Positions 1 through 7,345 of a stretch of 64,000 nt of DNA are shown here, one piece after another (within the stretch, counting starts at the first letter, position 1; each line of letters begins with the position of its first letter). This stretch comes from Niastella koreensis GR20-10 (GTDB lineage Bacteria > Bacteroidota > Bacteroidia > Chitinophagales > Chitinophagaceae). The DNA is taken from contig NC_016609.1 in the NCBI RefSeq assembly GCF_000246855.1, forward strand, positions 7,514,744 to 7,578,743, read 5' to 3'. The notes below the pieces were generated by a model. The model searched no databases. It was not told the DNA's origin and saw nothing but the letters and a program-made list of their open reading frames with translations. Made by a program: the position numbers and the translations under genes.

Positions 1-14
1 CTAACAATTGTTAG
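1..14. promoter_or_regulatory. Palindromic operator upstream of the TetR-paaE pair
   Basis: CTAACAATTGTTAG is a perfect 14-bp palindrome 30 bp before the TetR-type regulator. Its CnAAC....GTTnG outline resembles the PaaR operators I recall for TetR regulators of phenylacetate genes. The window starts here, so the site could also serve a divergent gene to the left. I infer autoregulation and control of paaE. Confidence 0.55.
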
Positions 15-43
15 CTTTTAATTATCTTTGACCCCCGATTCAT

Positions 44-643
44 ATGGCTAAAATTAAAAGGAACAGAAACGGTACACGTAAAGACGTAATTATCGCCAAA
101 GCAGCCAAGCTGTTTCGCGAAAAAGGTTTCAGCGCTACTTCCATGCGCGACTTGGCCGAACATGTAGGCGTAGAGGCCGCCAGCCTGTACAACCACATCA
201 GTTCAAAAGCCGAGATATTACAGGAGATCTGTTTTAAAACGGCTAACAATTTCATGTCGCATATTGAGGAAGTAGACGCCAATCCCAATAAAACAGCCAT
301 TGAAAAGATCCAGGAGATCCTTCGATTCCATATAAAGCAAATGCTGGACAATTATGAAGAGGTATATGTAAGCGACCGGGAATGGAAACACCTTACCGAT
401 CCTTATTTATCCAATATGCAAAGCCAGCGCAGAGCCTACCGGCAACGCATTGCTTCGGTTATTGAAGAAGGGATCCGCAAAGGAGAAATAAAACCTATTG
501 ATGCACCCACCGCAGTGTTGATTATGCTGCATGCCGTAAGTGGTATTGAAAGCTGGCACCGCAGTAAGAAGAAAATTGCCGGCGAAGTACTGGAAGATAA
601 TATGGTGCAGATCCTGGTTGATGGTCTTCGTAAACAAGCATAG
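44..643 (+). CDS. TetR/AcrR family transcriptional regulator, probably PaaR-like
   Basis: A 199-residue protein of usual TetR size. Residues about 10-60 form the N-terminal helix-turn-helix domain (AAKLFREKGFSATSMRDLAE, then VEAASLYNHISSKAEIL). The rest is a ligand-binding helical domain that senses a small molecule. It lies 23 bp upstream of paaE on the same strand and behind a palindromic operator, so it probably represses the phenylacetate degradation genes and is released by phenylacetyl-CoA, as known for PaaR. The regulator class is clear from the sequence; the effector is inferred from context only. Confidence 0.85.
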   Translation: MAKIKRNRNGTRKDVIIAKAAKLFREKGFSATSMRDLAEHVGVEAASLYNHISSKAEILQEICFKTANNFMSHIEEVDANPNKTAIEKIQEILRFHIKQMLDNYEEVYVSDREWKHLTDPYLSNMQSQRRAYRQRIASVIEEGIRKGEIKPIDAPTAVLIMLHAVSGIESWHRSKKKIAGEVLEDNMVQILVDGLRKQA

Positions 644-666
644 TTTTTCACTAAAAATTCGCCCTT

Positions 667-1755
667 TTGGCTACTCATTTTCATCAATTGACGATTGCTG
701 ATATCAGAAAAGAAACGCCCGATTGTGTATCTATCGCATTTGAGGTGCCTGATGATCTAAAAAACGAGTACCTGTTCAAACATGGCCAAAACCTCACTTT
801 ACGTACTGTAATTAATAATGAAGAAGTTCGCCGTTCTTATTCTATTTGTAGTTGTCCGGCCGAAAATGAATTACGCGTAGCCATTAAAAAAGCCCCTTAT
901 GGTAAATTCTCCAGCTGGGCCAATAATATGCTCAAAAAGGGCGATGTAGTGGAAGTGATGCCGCCCACCGGCACGTTTTATACCGAACTCAATCCTGCTC
1001 ATAAAAAGAAATACCTCGCTGTTGCCGCAGGCAGCGGTATTACCCCGGTGATCTCCATCATAAAAACCACCCTGTTAACCGAGCCCAACAGCTCGTTTAC
1101 CCTGGTATATGGCAATCAGCACCGGAACAGCATTATTTTTAAAGAACAGCTCGAGGCTTTAAAGAATAAATACATCAACCGGCTGGCCATTCATTATTTG
1201 CTGAGCCGCGAACAAACCGAAGCGGTTATTTATTCAGGCCGCATTACCGAAGAGAAATTATCCCTGCTGAGCGAAAAGCTTATCGATGTACAAGGTATGG
1301 ATGACATCTTTATTTGCGGTCCCGAACAAATGATCTTTACAGCTAAGGGCTGGCTGGAGCAACAGGGTATTGATAAAAAGAAGATCCACTTTGAACTGTT
1401 CACCACACCCGGGGAGAAAACCGAAGGCAGAAAGCAGCGGGCAGAAGGCAGAAATGAAGAAAGCGCTACTGACAAAAGTAAGGTTACAGTAAAGCTGGAT
1501 GGCATTGCATTTGATTTCGATCTCCCATACGACGGTGAAACCGTACTGGAAGCTGCTCTGCAACAGGGTGCCGATCTTCCCTTCTCCTGTAAAGGCGGCG
1601 TTTGCAGTACCTGCAAAGCCAAATTACTGGAAGGCAAGGTTGATATGGACACCAACTACGCCCTGGAACAGGAAGAAGTAGCCGCCGGTTATATTCTTAC
1701 CTGCCAAAGCCATCCCCGCAGTGAAAGGATCGTTATTGATTTCGATGTTAAATAA
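667..1755 (+). CDS. paaE: Phenylacetyl-CoA epoxygenase reductase subunit PaaE
   Basis: A 362-residue flavin/iron-sulfur reductase that passes electrons from NADPH to the PaaABC(D) oxygenase which makes ring-1,2-epoxyphenylacetyl-CoA. Residues 1-105 form the FAD-binding beta-barrel (RRSYSICS), about 110-245 the NAD(P)-binding domain (AAGSGITPVISII), and 280-362 a plant-type [2Fe-2S] ferredoxin domain with Cys308, Cys313, Cys316 and Cys346. Translation appears to begin at TTG 667, since no ATG fits better. The linker at about 253-270 (EGRKQRAEGRNEESAT) is encoded by an inserted copy of the GGCAGAA repeat found between genes elsewhere here. No paaABCD genes follow, so the partner subunits must lie outside the window. 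Confidence 0.88.
   Translation: MATHFHQLTIADIRKETPDCVSIAFEVPDDLKNEYLFKHGQNLTLRTVINNEEVRRSYSICSCPAENELRVAIKKAPYGKFSSWANNMLKKGDVVEVMPPTGTFYTELNPAHKKKYLAVAAGSGITPVISIIKTTLLTEPNSSFTLVYGNQHRNSIIFKEQLEALKNKYINRLAIHYLLSREQTEAVIYSGRITEEKLSLLSEKLIDVQGMDDIFICGPEQMIFTAKGWLEQQGIDKKKIHFELFTTPGEKTEGRKQRAEGRNEESATDKSKVTVKLDGIAFDFDLPYDGETVLEAALQQGADLPFSCKGGVCSTCKAKLLEGKVDMDTNYALEQEEVAAGYILTCQSHPRSERIVIDFDVK
1423..1453. repeat. GGCAGAA-type dispersed repeat inside paaE
   Basis: The stretch holds several imperfect GGCAGAA/AGGCAGA units, the same purine-rich motif seen at 28901-28931 and, in reverse complement, at 31837-31910. It sits in frame in the linker between the reductase and ferredoxin domains of PaaE, a place where extra length is tolerated. 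Confidence 0.7.
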
Positions 1756-1762
1756 AAAGGAG

Positions 1763-2027
1763 TTAATAAAGATATACGCCTTTGCTATAATCACTATGGT
1801 ACTTGGTATACCTGAAATTGCCGTTGTCAATGTTATTATCGGCAAATAACTTATTAGCGGCTGCCACATCAGCGCTGTTTATAATAGGATCGTTCTTATT
1901 AACGTATAACCGCTCTATTCAACCTGTCTTTTCTACCGGCGGTACTTTGTCCTCATCGTCATGGTCTTTTTTACAGGCAGTTATAAACACTGAAATGGCA
2001 ATCAACAGTTCCCAGGCAAAATTTCAT
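1763..2027 (-). pseudogene. Decayed small lipoprotein gene
   Basis: Read on the minus strand, this region restores to an 87-codon lipoprotein if one base is removed from the TTTT run at 2018-2021. That gives MKFAWELLIAISVFITACKK, a signal peptide with a lipobox ending at Cys. A TGA at 1919-1921 interrupts the same frame, which then continues as an acidic, Asn-rich tail (including AAANKLFADNN) to a TAA at 1763-1765. The two lesions, a frameshift and a nonsense codon, argue for a true pseudogene rather than a single sequencing error. I do not recognise the family. Confidence 0.6.
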
Positions 2028-2165
2028 ATATAGGGTTTTCCTGCCTGACAATTCACCAGCCGCATCCGTTGCAGGTTAAAAATTATCAACATCCGGTACC
2101 CACCCGGCAAAATTGTCAATTTCCGTAGCTCCCCAACCTTATCTTCGCGGCCTCAAAAACAGGTT

Positions 2166-3212
2166 ATGACCGGAATTGATAGTGTACAGCTGGAACAGGT
2201 TATCGTTCATAAAGTGGGTAACCCTTCCCGGGGTGAGGAGCTAAAGCTTTCCGCTAATCCACTAACGCTGAACGATGAAATGGTACGAGGCCTGCTTACC
2301 AAATACTTCCTGGGACCATTTAATGAAAATGAGTCTTTTCACTTTACTCACCTCAGCGATGTAAATATGAACGAGGTGTACACTTTCGTCCGTAAGATCT
2401 TCGAAGAAAGGGAAAGTTTCATTGAGCAATCTGCTTTACTGGCGCAATTCCTGTACAGCAAATCAACTCACGTAAAAGTAAAAGAAGGCGAGTTGTATGT
2501 AGTGAAGTTCGATAATGTTCCTTATGAAGGTGATTTCATCCGGGCAGTTGGCATTTTCAAGTCAGAAACCAAAGAAACCTTTCTGAAAGTATTTCAACAC
2601 GGCCCAAGCTGGGAAGTGATCCAGGAAGAAGGCGTGAACATCAATAAACTCGATAAAGGCTGCCTGATCTTTCACACCAACACCAACGAAGGATTTAAAG
2701 TAAGTGTGGTTGATGCTACCAATAAACAAAACGATGCGCAATACTGGGTTACCGATTTTTTACAGGTAACACCTTATGCTGATGACTATCACAATACAGA
2801 TAAATACCTCAGCCTCTGCAAGAGTTTTATCACCAATGAATATCCTGAGAAATTCGATGTATCTAAAAGCGATCAGATAGATATGTTGAACCGCTCCATG
2901 GAATACTTTAAAACCAAGGAGAATTTCAGCATCGATGAGTTTACCAATGAGGTTATTCACCACCAGGAAGTGGTTGATACCTTCATGGATTATAAAAAGA
3001 ACTTTGAATCGGCCCGCAACTTTGAGATCCAGGACGAGTTTGCCATTCACGTATCGGCAGTAAAACAACAACAACGGGCATTCAAAACCGTACTAAAACT
3101 CGATAAAAACTTTCACATCTACATCCATGGCCGCCGCGATCTTATAGAGAAAGGTGTTGATGAAATGAGCGGGAAGAAATACTATAAGTTGTTTTTTGAT
3201 GAGGAAAGTTAA
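2166..3212 (+). CDS. ndpA: Nucleoid-associated protein, NdpA/YejK family
   Basis: A 348-residue protein that aligns by eye over its whole length with the 37-kDa nucleoid-associated family (YejK/NdpA): an N-terminal segment with VQLEQVIVHKVGNP, a central beta-rich part and a C-terminal helical part. Members bind DNA and associate with the nucleoid. A Bacteroidota-like -7 box, TATCTTCG, lies at 2140-2147, which would give a leader of only about 12 bases. It stands alone, followed by a convergent gene. It lies 4 kb from the Jet genes, but nothing in the sequence links the two. Confidence 0.8.
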   Translation: MTGIDSVQLEQVIVHKVGNPSRGEELKLSANPLTLNDEMVRGLLTKYFLGPFNENESFHFTHLSDVNMNEVYTFVRKIFEERESFIEQSALLAQFLYSKSTHVKVKEGELYVVKFDNVPYEGDFIRAVGIFKSETKETFLKVFQHGPSWEVIQEEGVNINKLDKGCLIFHTNTNEGFKVSVVDATNKQNDAQYWVTDFLQVTPYADDYHNTDKYLSLCKSFITNEYPEKFDVSKSDQIDMLNRSMEYFKTKENFSIDEFTNEVIHHQEVVDTFMDYKKNFESARNFEIQDEFAIHVSAVKQQQRAFKTVLKLDKNFHIYIHGRRDLIEKGVDEMSGKKYYKLFFDEES

Positions 3213-3244
3213 GTAGGTTCTTCGTCTGCACTAAGGGTCCATTT

Positions 3245-3670
3245 CTACTTCAATGCTTTAAAAAAACGCTCTACATCCAACACTTCAGCCGGCGTGAGCG
3301 TTTCGTTATTGTCGTATTTGGATTTCAAAAAAACAACCCGTTTGTGCTCGGGGTATTTTGCCAGGATGGCTTCCATGAGCTTACCAACCCGTTCGTCTTT
3401 CTCGTACATGGGTTTGGGTGGCGGCGGCGCTGATTTATACCGGGTGGGCCGTTTCAGGATCATCGCTTCCAGCGTGGCCAGTTTGGCAACCGGAATGCTT
3501 TTTACCTTCTGCGATTTGTTATATATACCTTCCAGTTGTTTTTTGCTTAATCCTCCACGCTCCTGGTATTGTTGATACAGGCTTTGCACAAATGTAGAAT
3601 GCGGCTGTGCAATAAGCAATGCTTCCAGCACGTCCTTCACCACATCCACATCTATTTTCTTCCGGTTCAT
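3245..3670 (-). CDS. Hypothetical protein of 141 residues
   Basis: I do not recognise this family. I place the start at MNRKKIDVD (3670) rather than at the upstream in-frame codon at 3748: the extra 26 residues are poorly protein-like, and AAGGAAACAG lies just before 3670. The protein is lysine-rich and helical, with a proline stretch (SAPPPPKPMY) near the middle and no signal peptide or membrane segment. Two similar helix-rich halves (DVLEALLIAQPHSTFVQSLY and GKLMEAILAKYPEHKRVVFL) suggest an internal duplication. It is convergent with ndpA. Confidence 0.6.
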   Translation of the reverse strand: MNRKKIDVDVVKDVLEALLIAQPHSTFVQSLYQQYQERGGLSKKQLEGIYNKSQKVKSIPVAKLATLEAMILKRPTRYKSAPPPPKPMYEKDERVGKLMEAILAKYPEHKRVVFLKSKYDNNETLTPAEVLDVERFFKALK

Positions 3671-3881
3671 ATTATTCTGTTTCCTTATTCTTTTTACAGG
3701 TAGGGGTTGCCGTTTTTTGTCCCCACACAATCGATTGCTTCCCTGCAAAGGTAGTCTGTATTATGATGTAATCATTAAATGCAGGCCTGGTGCGGGTTTT
3801 TGCGGCTATAAAGTCCTGAAATATCGCAATCTTTTGCAACATACCAAGTAAATTCGACTATACCTGCTAAAAATACCAACC

Positions 3882-6227
3882 ATGAAGAATTTACTAACTG
3901 TTTATCTGGCCTGTATGCTATGCATAGAGGCCCTGGCCCAACATGCACCAAAACGGGAATTCAGGGGCGCCTGGATAGCCACTTATACCAATATCGACTG
4001 GCCCAATCGCTCCCAAACGCCTGCCCAGCAACGGGCCGCCTTACTTACCATCCTCGATCACCACAAAGCTACCGGCATCACCGCTCTGTTCATCCAGGTT
4101 CGCAGTCAGTGCGATGCTATGTATGCCAGTAGAATCGAGCCCTGGTCTGCCGATCTTACAGGCACACAGGGCAAAGCGCCCGACCCGCTCTGGGACCCTA
4201 TGCAATTCGCCATTGAAGAATGCCACAAACGCGGCATCGAGTTTCACGCCTGGTTAAATCCTTACCGCTCCGCAGGCAACTCAAACAACATTCCCAACTT
4301 TGCCGCTAACCACGTTACTAAAACGCATCCTGAGTGGCAGTTAAGCCAGGGAACCCTGCGCATCCTGGACCCGGGAATCCCGGCAGTTCGGGATTATGTT
4401 ACCCGTGTTATCACAGATATTGTACATCGTTATGATGTGGACGGCATTCATTTCGATGATTATTTTTATCCTTCTCCGCCGGCAGCAGGGACAGCGCCTT
4501 TCAACGATGATTCCTCTTATAATGCCGATCCCCGTGGCATTACCGTGCGGGCCGACTGGCGTCGGGACAATGTAAACCTGCTGATTGAGCGGGTGTACGA
4601 CAGTATTAAAACCATAAAACCCTGGGTGAAGTTTGGGGTATCGCCTTCCGGCATTTATCGCAACAGCACCAATCCCGATATCGGTTCCGCTACCAGCGGT
4701 TTGGAGCATTATACTTCTTTATATGCCGATACTCGTAAATGGTTACAAATGGGCTGGATCGATTATCTGTGCCCACAGGTTTATTGGTACATCGGGCAAC
4801 CCGGCGCTAACTATGGAGTGGTGGTTCCCTGGTGGAATAACAATGCTTATGGCCGTCATATTTATATCGGAATGGCGGGATATAAAGTAAACGATCCCGC
4901 ACAGGGCGTTAACTGGGCCAACCCTTCCATGATCCCGAATGAAGTAAGAATGAACCGGTCGCTGCCCAATGTCTATGGCGAAGCGGTTTATAATACCAGT
5001 AGTCTGCGCAGCACTACCAAACTTGGTTTCCGCGATTCATTGCGGTTGTTCTTTTATAACAAACCGGCTTTGCTGCCCAACATGCCCTGGCGCGATAACA
5101 TCGCTCCCGATAAACCGGTTAATGTAACAGCAGTTAAATATGGTAACGATTCTGTTGTACTAAACTGGACCAAACCCATTGCCGGTGATGAATTGAACAA
5201 GGCCTGGCAATTCGTGATTTATCGTTCTACCAACCCGGTGGTTGATACCAGCCTGGCCGAAAATATGCTGTACATCACCACCAACGATACAACCGCTTTT
5301 ACTGACACCACAATTGTACCTGATAGCACCTATTATTACGTGGTCACAACTACTGACCGGTTTCATAACGAAAGCGGCGCCTCCAACAACGTATCCACTT
5401 TGCCACCAGCTATTGCCTGTCCCGGAGATACCATGTTGGTATTGAATTCAACCTGCTCGATAACATTGCCCGATTTCACTTCGCAGGTAACCGTTCAGGC
5501 ATCATCGCCTGTTATCATCACGCAGGCGCCGGCAGCTGGTAGTATCATAAACGGTCAGAAGGATACATTGATAACTATTATTGCAACAGATGCATCGGGT
5601 AATGCCGACACCTGTTCATTCCATGTAAGAACGGTTGACCATGAAGCGCCGCTGATCACAAGCATCACCGCTACACCAGCCACCTTATGGCCACCGAATC
5701 ATAGCATGCGCGATGTTACCATCGACTATACATTTACTGATAATTGCGGTCCGGTTTCTGCTTCATTAACTGTTACCAGTAATGAGCCAGCTGCTAATAA
5801 TTTTGAACCCGATTATATAGTGGTAGATGCGCATCATGTTAAACTGCGTGCAGAAAAGTCGCATCTTACAAAAGACAGGATCTATACAATTGCCATCGCC
5901 GCTACCGATAGCGCAGGCAATACAAGCGCCGGTTCTACCATTGTTACTATCTCGAACCTGCCTGGTGAAGATGATGGCATCCTAACCGTGAAGGCATTCC
6001 CGAACCCTTCTCCCGGCCAGTTTATCATTATGACGCTGAGCACTTCACCCAAAGCACTCAGCATTGCTGTAACTGATAACTCGGGTACATTGATTGAAAC
6101 CAGGAGTGGATTACCGGCTACCGGCTTATTTTTCCTGGGCGACAGGTATGTACCAGGCATTTATTATTTACAGGTTAAACAAGGGAACAGTAAACAAACC
6201 TTCACGCTGATTAAACTAGGGCATTAA
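3882..6227 (+). CDS. Secreted GHL10-type glycoside hydrolase with FN3 and T9SS sorting domain
   Basis: A 781-residue exported enzyme. Residues 1-19 are a signal peptide ending ALAQ. About 25-340 form a glycosyl-hydrolase-like GHL10 (DUF187) TIM barrel, with REFRGAWIAT, HAWLNPYR and DGIHFDDYFYP in the usual order. About 405-505 is a fibronectin type III domain, and about 510-690 holds Ig/HYR-like modules. The last 85 residues begin VKAFPNPSPGQF, a type A C-terminal signal for type IX secretion, so the protein should be exported across the outer membrane. Known GHL10 members cleave peptidoglycan or glucosamine-containing glycans; the substrate here is not evident. Confidence 0.88.
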   Translation: MKNLLTVYLACMLCIEALAQHAPKREFRGAWIATYTNIDWPNRSQTPAQQRAALLTILDHHKATGITALFIQVRSQCDAMYASRIEPWSADLTGTQGKAPDPLWDPMQFAIEECHKRGIEFHAWLNPYRSAGNSNNIPNFAANHVTKTHPEWQLSQGTLRILDPGIPAVRDYVTRVITDIVHRYDVDGIHFDDYFYPSPPAAGTAPFNDDSSYNADPRGITVRADWRRDNVNLLIERVYDSIKTIKPWVKFGVSPSGIYRNSTNPDIGSATSGLEHYTSLYADTRKWLQMGWIDYLCPQVYWYIGQPGANYGVVVPWWNNNAYGRHIYIGMAGYKVNDPAQGVNWANPSMIPNEVRMNRSLPNVYGEAVYNTSSLRSTTKLGFRDSLRLFFYNKPALLPNMPWRDNIAPDKPVNVTAVKYGNDSVVLNWTKPIAGDELNKAWQFVIYRSTNPVVDTSLAENMLYITTNDTTAFTDTTIVPDSTYYYVVTTTDRFHNESGASNNVSTLPPAIACPGDTMLVLNSTCSITLPDFTSQVTVQASSPVIITQAPAAGSIINGQKDTLITIIATDASGNADTCSFHVRTVDHEAPLITSITATPATLWPPNHSMRDVTIDYTFTDNCGPVSASLTVTSNEPAANNFEPDYIVVDAHHVKLRAEKSHLTKDRIYTIAIAATDSAGNTSAGSTIVTISNLPGEDDGILTVKAFPNPSPGQFIIMTLSTSPKALSIAVTDNSGTLIETRSGLPATGLFFLGDRYVPGIYYLQVKQGNSKQTFTLIKLGH

Positions 6228-6243
6228 CTATTGCCAATAATAA

Positions 6244-6273
6244 AAGCGTCCCGCCAAACACGGGGCGCTTTTT
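6244..6273. terminator. Bidirectional terminator between convergent genes
   Basis: A 10-bp stem (AAGCGTCCCG at 6244-6253 with CGGGGCGCTT at 6261-6270, one G-T pair) is followed by T residues on the plus strand and preceded by A residues. It can end transcription from both the GHL10 gene and the leftward YkuD-like gene. Confidence 0.85.
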
Positions 6274-6275
6274 TA

Positions 6276-7043
6276 TTAATTACCATTCACCATTTCGCTT
6301 TCTTTCTCCGTATCAAAGATCCACATCAATACCGGCTTTTCGTTTTTATAAATGATCGTGCTGACCTCATTAAAGACAGCAGGAGACAATGTTGGACAGC
6401 CTTTACTTTGAACGACCGCATAATCAACCTCCTCTTCCGGAATAGTATTCATTGCCTGCAATACCATACCGTTTTTACAGGTACTACTGTTACCCGGCTG
6501 TACCCCAATCATCTTATAAGAAGAATCAGTGCAATCTATCTTATACATTCCAGTCGAAGTACATTTACTTCCAGCCATTATGCCTCGCTCCATTAAAACC
6601 AGCGATGACAGATTAACAACAAAAAATCTTTTCTTTCCTGACTTCATGCCCATATTAACCAGGAATCCATACTCTGTACTATAACCATGCTCTATAGCAT
6701 ATGCTTGCAGCTTCTCCGCTTTATCCATTAATTGCATATAATTATAATCGTCTAAGCCGGTTTCTTCCTGCAAAGAATCAACCACTGCAGGTAATAACAC
6801 CGGGGTCTTTATTTTTATCCTGGGAACTGGTGTCTTTTTTTTAATTTTTACCGGGGTAGCTAATTCTTTCTGTGGGGCAATTGTTGTATGATGGTTTTCT
6901 ATGGGATATCTTGTAATTCTTTTATCATTCACATTCGTCTGAATATTAAATGCAGCAGTTGATCTAACAACATGTTTACTTAACGCAAATGAAGTGAATC
7001 CTAAAAGAATGTTAGTTGCACCTAAAGCAATAAGGGTTTTCAT
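6276..7043 (-). CDS. L,D-transpeptidase catalytic domain family protein (YkuD_2)
   Basis: A 255-residue protein with an N-terminal hydrophobic segment (about 1-22) that should export or anchor it, then a basic, proline-containing linker (about 60-85) and a C-terminal domain. The C-terminal domain has the features of the murein L,D-transpeptidase-like YkuD_2 family: LVNMGMKSGKKRFFVVNL and, near the end, the SKGCPTLSP motif with the presumed catalytic Cys. Such proteins are thought to act on peptidoglycan cross-links in the periplasm. The family call is good; enzymatic activity is inferred. It lies downstream of jetC, but a terminator separates them. Confidence 0.72.
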   Translation of the reverse strand: MKTLIALGATNILLGFTSFALSKHVVRSTAAFNIQTNVNDKRITRYPIENHHTTIAPQKELATPVKIKKKTPVPRIKIKTPVLLPAVVDSLQEETGLDDYNYMQLMDKAEKLQAYAIEHGYSTEYGFLVNMGMKSGKKRFFVVNLSSLVLMERGIMAGSKCTSTGMYKIDCTDSSYKMIGVQPGNSSTCKNGMVLQAMNTIPEEEVDYAVVQSKGCPTLSPAVFNEVSTIIYKNEKPVLMWIFDTEKESEMVNGN

Positions 7044-7220
7044 AATAGGCAGTTTTAAGGGATTACAACATTAATCGCAAACTGCATACCATGCCAAACA
7101 AAAGCGTCAAATGCGAAAACAGCCACCAGTCTGCGCTGCCATTACAATTTGACATTTAATTTTTTAGCAGAAATAAAATTGATGACAAATTACTTTAGGA
7201 TTTTTGTACGCATATAATGC

Positions 7221-7266
7221 AAAAGGCACTCTTCTTTCCTGTTTCAGGATAAAAGAATGCCTTTTT
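7221..7266 (-). terminator. Terminator of the jetABC operon
   Basis: The arms AAAAGGCAcTCTT (7221 onward) and AAGAaTGCCTTTT (to about 7264) form a hairpin about 80 bp after the jetC stop, with T residues on either side. The remaining bases of the 302-bp gap at 7044-7345 show no gene or other structure I can support. Confidence 0.65.
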
Positions 7267-7345
7267 GGGAAGGGTTGTAATGAGTTTATGTTACTGGCCC
7301 TTATAACGCTGTAAAAAACGATAAGCTATTACTACATACAAACGC

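Noticed and set aside
1803-2033. 76-codon plus-strand frame after paaE
   Set aside because: It is antisense to the decayed lipoprotein gene, which has a recognisable signal peptide; the plus-strand product is low in charged residues and unlike a protein.
3245-3670. Possible jetD fragment near the jet operon
   Set aside because: The 141-residue protein shows no Toprim-like or DUF2220 features and is separated from jetC by two unrelated genes.
6231-6596. 121-codon plus-strand frame overlapping the YkuD-like gene
   Set aside because: It starts in the terminator region and is antisense to a gene with a clear catalytic motif.
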